From Rhodanobacteraceae bacterium (GTDB lineage Bacteria; Pseudomonadota; Gammaproteobacteria; Xanthomonadales; SZUA-5), in assembly GCA_016713135.1 (NCBI GenBank), contig JADJPR010000020.1, positions 62,001 through 126,000 on the forward strand: DNA of 64,000 nt, in the 5' to 3' direction. The position numbers and the translations under genes are program-made. Positions 18,281 to 26,689 of this stretch are shown piece after piece. Within the stretch, counting starts at the first letter, position 1. Each line of letters begins with the position of its first letter. Below the pieces are notes generated by a model. That model was given only the letters and a program-made list of their open reading frames with translations. It had not been told where the DNA came from and made no database searches.

Positions 18281-19773
18281 TGACCATGCGACCGTGCGGA
18301 CTGATCCTGCTGTGCGCGCTGGCGTGGGATCTGCCAGCCCAGACCCCGCCCGCCTTTCCCGGCGCCGAGAGCTTTGGCGCGATTGCCACCGGCGGCCGCG
18401 GCGGTGCGGTGTTCGAAGTCACCACCCTCGACCCGGACCCGGCCGGCACCGTGCCGGGCTCGCTCAACCACGCGCTGCGCCAGGACGGCGCACGGACCAT
18501 CGTTTTTCGCGTCAGCGGCGTGATCCATGGCATTGCCAATGTCGTGCATGGCGATGTCACCATCGCCGGACAGACCTCGCCTGGCGGCGTGATCGTGCGC
18601 GGCCTGGTGTGCGACGGCCACTACGAACGCAACGACTGCGACAACTTGATCGTGCGCCATCTGCGCATCCGGCCCGGCTGGAACTTGCCCGTGCCGGCCG
18701 GCGGCGAGCGCCTGGACGATGCGCTGCGGCTGGACGGCGTCAACCGAGCGATCTTCGACCATGTGACCCTGGCCCATGCCACCGACGAGGCCCTGCAGAT
18801 CAGCTGGGCCTCGGACGTCACGGTGCAGGATTCGATGCTCGGCGAGACCGTGGGCGACCACGCCGACCGCGGTGGCGCGCTGCTCAACTACTCGCACCCG
18901 GAGCACCCGCAGGACCGGATCGCGCTGGTGCGCAACCTGTGGTTCCGGGTCGGCGGGCGCACCCCCGAGATCACCTGCGAGGCGAGCAATTACGACGGCC
19001 AGCCCGGCCTGACCCAGAGCTGCCAGCAGACCCCGCTGCGGCTGGAACTGGCCAACAACCTCTACGTCGATCCAGGCTTCCTGGTCTGGTACAACCGCGA
19101 CGTCGACCAGAACCCGGCGCTCGGTGCCTACGCGGTGCGCCTCAACGCCGTCGGCAACCGCTTCGTCACCCGCGCCAGCTATCCCTACGGCCTGTTCCTG
19201 TTCGATCTGCTCGATGTCGCCGCCAACCAGTTGCATGTCAGCGACAACCGGATCGCGATTCACCCGGCCTGGGCCGACTACCAGCTGTTCTACTGCTGCA
19301 ACGACTTTCCGGCGAATGCGCCGAACACGGCGCCCGGAAACGCCACCCGGCTGCCCGTGCGCCACGCCTTCCCCGTCATCACCTACCAGCCTGGCGACAG
19401 CCTGGCGGCGACCCTGCCGCGCAGCGTTGGGGCGCTGCCGGCTGATCCGCTCGAACGTCGCTGGCGCGACAGCGCCTTGGCCGGGCTGCCGCCCTCCGCG
19501 GACTACGGCACGCCATTGGCCAACGACACTTTCGACCTCGACTTCCCGCCGGGAGCGCCACCCGCCCCGCCGCCCGATGGCGACCACGACGGCATGCCGG
19601 ATACCTTCGAACAGGCCAACGGCCTCAATCCAGCCAACCCATCGGACCGCAACGGCACCGGCCTGTCGCTGGGCTGCACCGGGGTGAGCGGCTACACCAA
19701 CCTTGAATGCTGGCTGCACCAGCTGGCGCAGCAGCGCGCCGGCATCGGGTTGTTCCGGAACGGCTTCGAGTAA
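18280..19773 (+). CDS. Secreted pectate-lyase-like beta-helix protein
   Basis: 497 residues. A signal peptide (about 1-22) is followed by a PL1-type beta-helix: FPGAESFGAIATGGRGG at the mature N-terminus, RTIVFRVSGVI, LIVRHLRIRPG, a LDGVNRAIFDHVTLAHATDEAL segment in the position of the PL1 Ca/active-site strand, and RNLWFRVGGRTPE. A Ca-binding thrombospondin-3-like loop (DGDHDGMPDTFE) follows at about 428-455, and the end is IGLFRNGFE. Likely a secreted pectate or related uronan lyase. ATG 18280 overlaps the previous stop by one base; GTG 18277 or ATG 18286 are alternatives. Co-transcribed with the upstream beta-helix gene. Confidence 0.85.
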   Translation: MTMRPCGLILLCALAWDLPAQTPPAFPGAESFGAIATGGRGGAVFEVTTLDPDPAGTVPGSLNHALRQDGARTIVFRVSGVIHGIANVVHGDVTIAGQTSPGGVIVRGLVCDGHYERNDCDNLIVRHLRIRPGWNLPVPAGGERLDDALRLDGVNRAIFDHVTLAHATDEALQISWASDVTVQDSMLGETVGDHADRGGALLNYSHPEHPQDRIALVRNLWFRVGGRTPEITCEASNYDGQPGLTQSCQQTPLRLELANNLYVDPGFLVWYNRDVDQNPALGAYAVRLNAVGNRFVTRASYPYGLFLFDLLDVAANQLHVSDNRIAIHPAWADYQLFYCCNDFPANAPNTAPGNATRLPVRHAFPVITYQPGDSLAATLPRSVGALPADPLERRWRDSALAGLPPSADYGTPLANDTFDLDFPPGAPPAPPPDGDHDGMPDTFEQANGLNPANPSDRNGTGLSLGCTGVSGYTNLECWLHQLAQQRAGIGLFRNGFE

Positions 19774-19780
19774 TGCTCTG

Positions 19781-21262
19781 TCAGCCGCTCCGCGCCCGCG
19801 CCACCGCGCGGTGCCAGTCGGCCAGGCGCCGCCCGCGTTCGACGGCGTCCATCGTGGCGTCGAAGCGCCGCGCGCAGTGCCAGCGGGCCGCCACCTCGTC
19901 GAGATCCTGCCACCGCCCGATGCCCAGCCCTGCCAGCAGGGCCGCGCCGAGCGCGGTGCTCTCGGTCTGCGCCGGCCGGCATACCGGCACGCCGAGCACA
20001 TCGGCCTGGAACTGGCACAGCAGGTCGTTGACGCTCATGCCGCCGTCGATGCGCAGCTCGGCGAGGTCGCACCCGGTGTCGGCGCGCATCGCATCGAGCA
20101 GATCGACGTTCTGCAGCGCCACCGCCTCCAGCGCCGCGCGCACGATGTGCGCGCGCGTGCTGCCGCGCGTCAGGCCGCAGATCAGCCCGCGTGCATCCGC
20201 ATCCCAATGCGGCGCGCCGAGGCCGACGAAGGCCGGCACCACGTGCACGCCGGCGCTGTCGGCAACGCTGCGCGCCAGCGCCTCGGTTTCCGCGGCGTGG
20301 CCGACCAGGCCGAGGCCATCGCGCAGCCACTGGATCAGCGCCCCGGCGACGAACACCGCGCCCTCGAGCGCGTAGGTGCGCTGGCCGCCGAGTTGCCAGG
20401 CCACCGTGCTCAGCAATCCATGGCGCGAATCGACACGCGTGGCGCCAGTGTTGAGCAGCAGGAAGCAGCCGGTGCCGTAGGTGTTCTTGGCCATGCCGGG
20501 CGCGAAGCAGGCCTGGCCGAACAGCGCCGCCTGCTGGTCGCCGGCGATCCCGGCGACCGGCACCTGCGCGCCGAACACCGCCGGATCGGTCTGCGCCAGG
20601 CGACCGGCCGAATCGACCACCGTCGGCAGGCAGTCGCGCGGAATCCCGAACAACTCCAGCAGCCAGGGATCCCAGTCGCCTGCCTCCAGCGAATAGAGCA
20701 GCGTGCGCGATGCATTGCTCGCATCGCTGATGTGGGCGGCACCGCCACTGAGTTGCCAAACCAGCCAGCTGTCGACAGTGCCGAAGCACAGCCGCCCCTG
20801 CGCCGCCAGCGCACGCGCCTGCGGCCACTGATCGAGCATCCAGCGCATCTTGCTCGCCGAGAAATAGGGATCGATCACCAGCCCGGTGCGGGCGCGGATC
20901 TCGTCATTCAGCCCGCGCGCCCGCAGGTCTGCGCAAAAGGGCTCGGTGCGCCGGCACTGCCAGACAATCGCCGGACCCAGCGGCGCGCCGGACTGGCGAT
21001 CCCAGGCAACCACGGTTTCGCGCTGGTTGGTGATGCCGATCGCGTCGACCTGGTGCGCCTGAACCTCCGCCTGCGCCAGGGCGCTGCGGATGGCGCTGAG
21101 CTGCGTCTGCCACAACAGGTCCGCATCCACTTCCACCCAGCCCGGCTGCGGGTAGCTGCAGTCGAAGGCCTCACTGTGGCTGGCCAGCACCCGCGCATCG
21201 CCATCGAGCAACAGCGCACGGGAACTGGAGGTGCCCTGGTCGAGCGAGAGGATCAGCGGCAT
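19781..21262 (-). CDS. glpK: Glycerol kinase
   Basis: 493 residues, a complete FGGY-family kinase that phosphorylates glycerol to sn-glycerol-3-phosphate with ATP. N-terminal phosphate loop DQGTSSSRALL, substrate segment GITNQRET, GTVDSWLVWQL, DASNASRTLLYSL, GDQQAALFGQACF, KNTYGTGCFLL and the C-terminal ATP site LRIDGGMSVNDLLCQFQAD. Start MPLILSLDQG at 21262; a longer in-frame start exists but adds no conserved residues. Convergent with the pectate-lyase gene across 7 bp and divergent from the FAD oxidoreductase. No glpF or glpD is visible nearby. Confidence 0.96.
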   Translation of the reverse strand: MPLILSLDQGTSSSRALLLDGDARVLASHSEAFDCSYPQPGWVEVDADLLWQTQLSAIRSALAQAEVQAHQVDAIGITNQRETVVAWDRQSGAPLGPAIVWQCRRTEPFCADLRARGLNDEIRARTGLVIDPYFSASKMRWMLDQWPQARALAAQGRLCFGTVDSWLVWQLSGGAAHISDASNASRTLLYSLEAGDWDPWLLELFGIPRDCLPTVVDSAGRLAQTDPAVFGAQVPVAGIAGDQQAALFGQACFAPGMAKNTYGTGCFLLLNTGATRVDSRHGLLSTVAWQLGGQRTYALEGAVFVAGALIQWLRDGLGLVGHAAETEALARSVADSAGVHVVPAFVGLGAPHWDADARGLICGLTRGSTRAHIVRAALEAVALQNVDLLDAMRADTGCDLAELRIDGGMSVNDLLCQFQADVLGVPVCRPAQTESTALGAALLAGLGIGRWQDLDEVAARWHCARRFDATMDAVERGRRLADWHRAVARARSG

Positions 21263-21369
21263 GGCAGCGGGTCGTCGCGATGGGAGCGCAACGAGCATGC
21301 CACGGGCTGCGCCTGTTCGTCGGGCATCCGCTCGCGCAGAATGGCCGCAACGAGCGGGTGGAGGCGGGC

Positions 21370-22479
21370 ATGTCGGTCGACATCGACACCGTAGTGGTCG
21401 GCGCCGGGGTGGTCGGCCTGGCGTGTGCGCGCGCGTTGGCGCGGGCCGGTGCCGAGGTGCTGGTGTTGGAGGCCGAAGACCGCGCCGGCGAGGGCATCTC
21501 CAGCCGCAATTCGGGCGTGATCCATGCGGGGATGTACTACCCGACCGGTTCGCTGAAGGCGCGCTGTTGCGTGCGCGGCCTGGAGCTGCTGTACGCGTAC
21601 TGCACCGAGCGCGGGATCGCGCACCGGCGCACCGGCAAGCTGATCGTCGCCACGCGCGAGCAGGACGTTCCCGGACTGCGGCGGATTGAAGCGCAAGCCG
21701 CCGCGAATGGCGTTCCGGTGCACTGGCTTGACGGTCCGGCTGCGCTGCGGCTGGAACCGGCGCTGCGCTGCGTGGCGGCGCTGGACTCGCCGAGTACAGG
21801 CATCGTCGATGTGCCGGAGCTGGTGACCGCGCTGCTCGGCGACATCGAGGCGCACGCCGGCCGTCTGGTCTGTCGCACACCGGTGCAAACGGTGGCGCGG
21901 ATCGAGGGAGGTTTCAGCGTGGAAACCCCGGACGGCGCCATGAGCTGCCGGCAACTCGTGAACGCCGCAGGCCTCGGCGCCATCGCGTTGGCACGGCAGA
22001 TCCAGGGCCTGCCTGCCGGGCTGGTGCCGCGGCCGCACTATGGCCAGGGACACTACTACTACGCGCGCGGCAAGGTGCCGTTCTCGCGACTGATCTATCC
22101 GCTGCCAGGCGCGGCGAGCCTGGGCGTGCACCTGGGCATGGACATCACCGGGCGCTGCCGCTTCGGACCGGACATGCGCTGGGTGGACGAACCGGACTAC
22201 CGCTTCGACGACAGCCGCCGTGGCGAGTTTGCCGAGTCCATCCGCCAGTGGTGGCCGGCACTGCGCGACGAAGACCTGTTGCCGGACTTCGTCGGCGTGC
22301 GGCCCAAGATCCACGGGCCGGGCGAACCGTCCGCCGATTTCATCGTGCAAGGCCCCTCGGTACACGGCATTTCTGGCCTGGTCAATTTGTTCGGCATCGA
22401 GTCGCCCGGGCTGACCTCCTGCCTGGCGCTCGCGGACCTCGTCCGGGATGCGCTAGCGGCGGGAGTTGCGACCAGCTAA
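21370..22479 (+). CDS. FAD-dependent oxidoreductase, L-2-hydroxyglutarate oxidase type
   Basis: 369 residues. The Rossmann FAD motif VVVGAGVVGLACARALA stands at the N-terminus, followed by the LhgO-like SSRNSGVIHAGMYYP and GKLIVA, STGIVDVPEL, and the C-terminal DFIVQGPSVHGISGLVNLFGIESPGLTS. Members oxidise L-2-hydroxyglutarate or related 2-hydroxy acids and feed electrons to quinone; the exact substrate is inferred from the motifs. It may alternatively belong to the glycerol-3-phosphate/D-amino-acid oxidase superfamily neighbours, which would fit the divergent glpK next door. Confidence 0.85.
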   Translation: MSVDIDTVVVGAGVVGLACARALARAGAEVLVLEAEDRAGEGISSRNSGVIHAGMYYPTGSLKARCCVRGLELLYAYCTERGIAHRRTGKLIVATREQDVPGLRRIEAQAAANGVPVHWLDGPAALRLEPALRCVAALDSPSTGIVDVPELVTALLGDIEAHAGRLVCRTPVQTVARIEGGFSVETPDGAMSCRQLVNAAGLGAIALARQIQGLPAGLVPRPHYGQGHYYYARGKVPFSRLIYPLPGAASLGVHLGMDITGRCRFGPDMRWVDEPDYRFDDSRRGEFAESIRQWWPALRDEDLLPDFVGVRPKIHGPGEPSADFIVQGPSVHGISGLVNLFGIESPGLTSCLALADLVRDALAAGVATS

Positions 22480-22589
22480 ACGGCCGTCTGGAGATGGTTC
22501 GGGATTGACGCCGCGCACACACATGGCTCGCGTACGCTCGCGAGCAACATATCGCTACAATCCCCGCACGACCCGACGGAGCTTCCGCC

Positions 22590-23252
22590 ATGAGTACCGC
22601 AACACCGGTGATGACCCGCAGCGAAGTCGCTGCCATCGGCACCACCAAGACCATCCGCAATGCCTACCTGCTGCTCACGATGATCATGGGCGTGTCGGCG
22701 CTGAGCGCCTGGTATGCGATCAGCAGCAACGCCGGGATGATCAGCCCGTGGCTGTTCCTGGCCTTCATGATCGGCATGCCGTTCGCCATCAACGCGCTGC
22801 GCAACAGCATCGCCGGCCTCGGCCTGTCGTTCGTCTATGCGGCGCTGCTGGGCTACTTCCTCGGCCCGATCGTCGGCATCTATTTCCGCATGGATCCGAA
22901 CATCCCGGTCTATGCCCTGGCTGCCACCAGCGTGATCTTCTTCTCGCTGTCCGGCTACGCGCTGGCCTCGCGCACCAACTTCAACTTCCTCGGCGGCTTC
23001 CTGTTCGTCGGATTCCTGGTGATGCTGGTGGCGGTCGTCGCCAACCTCTTCCTGCAGCTGCCGATCCTGAGCCTGATGATCTCCGGCGCCGCGGTGCTGC
23101 TGATCTCGGCCGCAATCCTGTGGGAAACCAGCCAACTGATCCACGATCCGGAAGCCAACTACATCGTCATCGCCACCAGCCTGCTCGGCAGCATCTGGGT
23201 GCTGTTCATGCACCTGATGCGCCTGTTCGCCTTCTTCAGCGGCGAGGACTGA
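22590..23252 (+). CDS. Bax inhibitor-1 family membrane protein
   Basis: 220 residues with seven predicted membrane helices across residues 23-215 and the family's pattern: RNAYLLLTMIMG in the first helix, SLSGYALASRT in the loop before the fifth, and a C-terminal Asp-containing segment (LIHDPEANYI). E. coli relatives YccA and YbhL sit in the inner membrane; YccA modulates FtsH. A Rho-independent terminator follows. Confidence 0.92.
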   Translation: MSTATPVMTRSEVAAIGTTKTIRNAYLLLTMIMGVSALSAWYAISSNAGMISPWLFLAFMIGMPFAINALRNSIAGLGLSFVYAALLGYFLGPIVGIYFRMDPNIPVYALAATSVIFFSLSGYALASRTNFNFLGGFLFVGFLVMLVAVVANLFLQLPILSLMISGAAVLLISAAILWETSQLIHDPEANYIVIATSLLGSIWVLFMHLMRLFAFFSGED

Positions 23253-23293
23253 GAGGCCGGTTTTGGTTGATGGTGTTGGTGTTGGATGAAAGC

Positions 23294-23324
23294 AAAAAGG
23301 CCCGCGCGAGCGGGCCTTCTTTTT
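23294..23324 (+). terminator. Rho-independent terminator after the Bax-inhibitor gene
   Basis: AAGGCCCGC-gcga-GCGGGCCTT stem followed by a T run (TTCTTTTT), with A residues on the other side. It can also serve serS from the other strand. Confidence 0.9.
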
Positions 23325-23325
23325 G

Positions 23326-23414
23326 GTTGGGGGGTGTGGGTTCTGGGTTGTGGGCGGCAAAAGCTCGAGATCCGATGCCTCGCTGCCCACAACCCAGAAC
23401 CCACAACCCACAAC
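23326..23414 (+). repeat. Inverted heptamer arrays (GGGTTGT unit) between convergent genes
   Basis: Left arm 23326-23355 (units GGGTTCT, GGGTTGT) and right arm 23385-23414 (units such as ACAACCC) are near-perfect reverse complements with a 29-nt loop. It fills the convergent gap between the Bax-inhibitor gene and serS, right after the terminator. Confidence 0.85.
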
Positions 23415-23426
23415 TTTCTGGGCGCG

Positions 23427-24911
23427 TCAAACGATCCGCGTCGCGCCGCGCATGTACGGGCGCAGCACTTCCGGGACGGTGATCGAGCCGTCGGCGTTCT
23501 GGTAGTTCTCCATCACCGCGATCAGTGCGCGGCCGACTGCAACGCCGGAGCCATTCAGGGTGTGCACCAGTTCCGGCTTGCCGGAGGCCGGGTTGCGCCA
23601 GCGGGCCTGCATCCGGCGCGCCTGGAAGGATTCGCAGTTGGAGCAGGAGCTGATTTCGCGGTAGGTCCTCTGGCTGGGCAGCCAGACCTCGATATCGTAG
23701 GTCTTGGTCGAGGAAAAGCCCATGTCGCCGCTGCACAGCAGCATGGTACGGAAAGGCAACTCCAGCTTCCTGAGGATGTTCTCGGCGTGGCTGGTCATCT
23801 CTTCCAGCTGCTGGTAGCTGGTGTCCGGCCGGGCGATCTGGACCAGTTCAACCTTCTCGAACTGGTGCTGGCGGATCATCCCGCGGGTATCGCGGCCGGC
23901 CGCACCGGCTTCGGCGCGGAAGCACAGCGAATGCGCGGTCATGCGCAGCGGCAGGCGCTCGGCGTCGACGATCTCGTCCCGCACCAGGTTGGTCAGCGAC
24001 ACCTCGGCGGTGGGAATCAGGTACATGCGCTTCCACAGCCAACGATGCAGCGTGCCGACCATCGCATCGGCGTTGTGCAGATCGTCCCACAGCGAGGCCG
24101 GCATCCGGCCCAGCGTCTGCAGGCCGAGATCGCTCGCGATGCCGTTGAGAATCGCCAGCGCGTCCTCCTGGTCGCGCCGGACGATGGCGCCACGCAGCGC
24201 ATCCTTGGCCTTGCCGTCGATCGCCAGATAGCGATTGCTGCCGATCGGCACTTCGAACAGATCGTCCTCGAACTTGGGCAGCTGACCGGTGCCCTGCATG
24301 GTCTCGCTGCTCACCAGCAGCGGCACATTGACTTCCAGGTAGTGATGCTCGGCCGTGTGGGTGTCCAGCATGAACTGCGCCAGCGCGCGGTGCAGCCGCG
24401 CCACGCCGCCGCGCAGCACGGTGAAGCGCGCGCCAGAGAGCTTGGCGCCGGACTCGCCATCCAGCCAGCCGTGGCGGGCGCCGAGTTCGACATGGTCCTT
24501 GACCTCGAAGTCGAACTGCTTCGGCTCCCCATGGCGGCGGACCTCGACATTGCCGGTCTCGTCGGCACCCAGCGGCACCGATTCGTGCGGGATGTTCGGG
24601 ATCCTGAGCGCGATGGCATACAGGCGCTCCTGCAAGCCCGCGAGCTGGTCCTCGGCGGCCTTCAGCCGGTCCGGAATCGCCTGGCTCTCGGCCATCAGGT
24701 CGTCGGCATTCTCGCCCTTGCCCTTGCGCATGCCGATCTCCTTGGCGAGCCGGTTGCGACTGGCCTGGAGATCCTGAGTCAGCGTCTGCACCGACTTGCG
24801 CTCGGCTTCCAGCGCTTCGAGGTCGGCAATCGGCAGTTCCAGCCCGCGGGTCGCCTTCAGGCGATCGGCGGTGGCAGCCAGGTGTTGTCGCAGCAGCACA
24901 GGATCGAGCAT
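23427..24911 (-). CDS. serS: Seryl-tRNA synthetase with an extra ~70-residue block in the catalytic domain
   Basis: 494 residues, against about 425-430 for a usual bacterial SerRS. The tRNA-binding coiled-coil arm (about 1-105) and class II core are clear: TGQLPKFEDDLFEV, IPTAEVSLTNL, FRAEAGAAGRDTRGMIRQHQFEK (motif 2) and NGSGVAVGRALIAVMENYQ (motif 3). Between LFEV and YLIPTAEV there is normally only a short turn; here about 73 residues (223-296, bases 24024-24245) intervene, including ILNGIASDLG and WDDLHNADAMVGTLHRW. The reading frame is intact on both sides, so this is a genuine in-frame insertion. It charges tRNA-Ser with serine. Confidence 0.95.
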   Translation of the reverse strand: MLDPVLLRQHLAATADRLKATRGLELPIADLEALEAERKSVQTLTQDLQASRNRLAKEIGMRKGKGENADDLMAESQAIPDRLKAAEDQLAGLQERLYAIALRIPNIPHESVPLGADETGNVEVRRHGEPKQFDFEVKDHVELGARHGWLDGESGAKLSGARFTVLRGGVARLHRALAQFMLDTHTAEHHYLEVNVPLLVSSETMQGTGQLPKFEDDLFEVPIGSNRYLAIDGKAKDALRGAIVRRDQEDALAILNGIASDLGLQTLGRMPASLWDDLHNADAMVGTLHRWLWKRMYLIPTAEVSLTNLVRDEIVDAERLPLRMTAHSLCFRAEAGAAGRDTRGMIRQHQFEKVELVQIARPDTSYQQLEEMTSHAENILRKLELPFRTMLLCSGDMGFSSTKTYDIEVWLPSQRTYREISSCSNCESFQARRMQARWRNPASGKPELVHTLNGSGVAVGRALIAVMENYQNADGSITVPEVLRPYMRGATRIV

Positions 24912-25097
24912 GGCGGGCCTCGGGTGGTGAATGGCGAAGAGCGGCGATTATGCCGGTGGGAATGCTTGGGTGTTGCGGTTGTCGCTGGCGCAGGCTAGCC
25001 CGGCGCGCGCTCGACCTCCTTGACCCACACCAAGGTCGAAGGTTCATACAGCCAACGCCGGTCATACTGTCGGCCCTGCCAATATCGAGGACAGCCC

Positions 25098-25646
25098 ATG
25101 GGCCTGGAACGCGTGCCTGCCGGCCGCAACGTGCCGGACGAGGTCAACGTCATCATCGAGATCCCGATGAATGCCGAGCCGGTCAAGTACGAGGTGGACA
25201 AGGAGTCCGGCGCGATCTTCGTCGACCGTGTCCTGACCACGCCGATGCGCTATCCGTGCAACTACGGCTACATCCCGCGCACCCTGTCGGGCGATGGCGA
25301 TCCTGCCGATGTGCTTGTGGTGATGCCGCTGCCGCTGATCCCGGGCTCGGTCATCCGCGTGCGCCCCATCGGCATGTTGTCGATGGAGGACGAGGCCGGC
25401 GAGGACACCAAGCTGATTGCCGTCCCCACGGCCAAGGTGTACTCGGCCTACGCGCACATGAACGTCATCGACGACGTGCCCGAACACACGCGCGACCGCA
25501 TCCGCCACTTCTTCGAACACTACAAGGACCTGGAGAAGGGCAAGTGGGTCAAGGTCCGCGGCTGGGAGGGCGTGGACGCCGCCAAGCGCGAGATCGTGGA
25601 ATCGGTGGAACGCTATGAGGCGTTGCCGGTGAAACCGGGTTATTGA
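25098..25646 (+). CDS. ppa: Inorganic pyrophosphatase
   Basis: 182 residues, family I soluble pyrophosphatase that hydrolyses PPi to two phosphates. Motifs: IEIPMNAEPVKYEVDKESG, RYPCNYGYIPRTLSGDGDPADVLV with the metal-binding Asp cluster (DGDPAD), DEAGEDTKLIAVP, and a C-terminal HFFEHYKDLEKGKWVKV. Start ATG 25098 has GAGG eight bases upstream. Divergent from serS. Confidence 0.97.
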   Translation: MGLERVPAGRNVPDEVNVIIEIPMNAEPVKYEVDKESGAIFVDRVLTTPMRYPCNYGYIPRTLSGDGDPADVLVVMPLPLIPGSVIRVRPIGMLSMEDEAGEDTKLIAVPTAKVYSAYAHMNVIDDVPEHTRDRIRHFFEHYKDLEKGKWVKVRGWEGVDAAKREIVESVERYEALPVKPGY

Positions 25647-25768
25647 CTCGCGGGGGAAGGCTCGCGGCGTTTCGCCGTGGCGCGGGAGTTCCCGATGTAG
25701 CTCTGGGGGCGCCCGCGGTCTTTCGCCTTTGCGTTCGCTGTCTATGGGGGCGGGCTCCGGGCGGGATC

Positions 25769-25799
25769 TTCTGGCTTTTGGCTTCTGGCTTTTGGCTTC
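25769..25799 (+). repeat. Heptamer tandem array (CTTTTGG / CTTCTGG)
   Basis: Alternating 7-bp units CTTTTGG and CTTCTGG. Only a short complementary match (GCCAAAG, about 25810-25816) follows, so this array is nearly one-sided. It leads into the long hairpin at 25816-25891. Confidence 0.75.
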
Positions 25800-25815
25800 A
25801 AGATCAAGAGCCAAA

Positions 25816-25891
25816 GCGTTTCGGCCTGACGGCCGAGTCACTTCTTTCTGCTTGCCCAGAAAGAAGTGACTCGGCCGTCAGGCCGAAACGC
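25816..25891 (+). repeat. Perfect 35-bp inverted repeat with a 6-nt loop
   Basis: Arms 25816-25850 and 25857-25891 are exact reverse complements, with the loop CTTGCC. The arm contains CGGCCTGACGGCCGAG and CACTTCTTTCTG. It lies in the convergent gap between ppa and the MerC-like gene (25647-26132, 486 bp), which otherwise holds only the heptamer array before it and the 6-bp repeat after it. A possible bidirectional terminator, or a mobile REP-like palindrome. Confidence 0.95.
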
Positions 25892-25971
25892 TGTTGCTCT
25901 TCAGTTAAGAGCAAAAAACAACAGCAACAGCGAAAGGATCGCCGGCAGAGCCCGCCCCTACAAGTGCCAAG

Positions 25972-26050
<79 letters not shown>

Positions 26051-26132
26051 AAGGATCGCAGGCAGAGCCACTTGCGCGATCAGCAAGACGATTCGCGACC
26101 AGCGTCGCGCCGCGCGCCCAACCCGTCAGGAA

Positions 26133-26618
26133 TCAGAGCGCCTGCGGCAACGCGGGGGCCGCGCAGGCAGTGCCCGCGCGCGCCGGCAGGCGCACCAGGC
26201 TGCGCCAGTTGAGCACATGTGCCGCGGCAATCCCCAGCCCGCCCAGCACCTGCAGCCCCACATGCCACAAATCATTGCTATGCCAATGCCCGAAGGCACC
26301 AAAGCCCATCATCACTGCGGCAGCGGCGGCAACCGCCAGCGGCATACGCGAGCGGTGTGCGAGAAAGCCCCGGGTGAGTACCACGGCGGCAAACAGCAGC
26401 ACGGTGGAGACGACCAGCCGCTCGACCTCGTGGGTCCAGAGCAGCCACTGCGCCAGCCCGTGCCACTGCGGATCCCAACTGGTCAGTGCCAACTGCAGGC
26501 TCGGCAGCAGGCTGAATGCCAGCGGCAGGGCCGCGCAATGCACCGCGCACGCCAGCGAGACGCTGGCGCCCAAGCCATCCCAGTAGACGGCTCCGCGGTG
26601 ATGGGGATGACGGTGCAT
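26133..26618 (-). CDS. MerC-like small membrane protein in a predicted zinc cluster
   Basis: 161 residues with four predicted membrane helices. The N-terminal His-rich cap (MHRHPHHRG) is followed by the MerC-type first helix with SLACAVHCAALPLAF, whose two Cys residues would bind the metal. MerC was named for mercury uptake, but relatives in Zur-controlled clusters are thought to handle zinc. Start ATG 26618 is chosen because the upstream extension crosses the Zur-like box. Divergent from the ABC transporter with 71 bp between. Confidence 0.82.
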   Translation of the reverse strand: MHRHPHHRGAVYWDGLGASVSLACAVHCAALPLAFSLLPSLQLALTSWDPQWHGLAQWLLWTHEVERLVVSTVLLFAAVVLTRGFLAHRSRMPLAVAAAAAVMMGFGAFGHWHSNDLWHVGLQVLGGLGIAAAHVLNWRSLVRLPARAGTACAAPALPQAL

Positions 26619-26649
26619 GGATTGACGGCGTCCTGTTGAAACGTGGTGG

Positions 26650-26670
26650 TATTGTAACTGTATAACATCG
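26650..26670. promoter_or_regulatory. Zur-like operator between MerC-like gene and ABC operon
   Basis: TATAACAT (26661-26668) matches one half of the gammaproteobacterial Zur box exactly, and the other half, around TTGTAACTG (26653-26661), matches partly. The site lies 32 bp from one start and 21 bp from the other, in the shared promoter, and would repress both directions when zinc is plentiful. Confidence 0.6.
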
Positions 26671-26689
26671 ACAGTGCACAAGCCCAAGC

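Noticed and set aside
18115..20001. Long minus-strand frame opposite the pectate-lyase-like gene
   Set aside because: Antisense shadow; no start signal, no known motifs, while the plus strand encodes a signal peptide and PL1-like motifs.
26650..26670. Fur box rather than Zur box
   Set aside because: Half-site TATAACAT fits Zur better than the Fur GATAATGAT pattern, and the genes match a zinc cluster, not a siderophore one.
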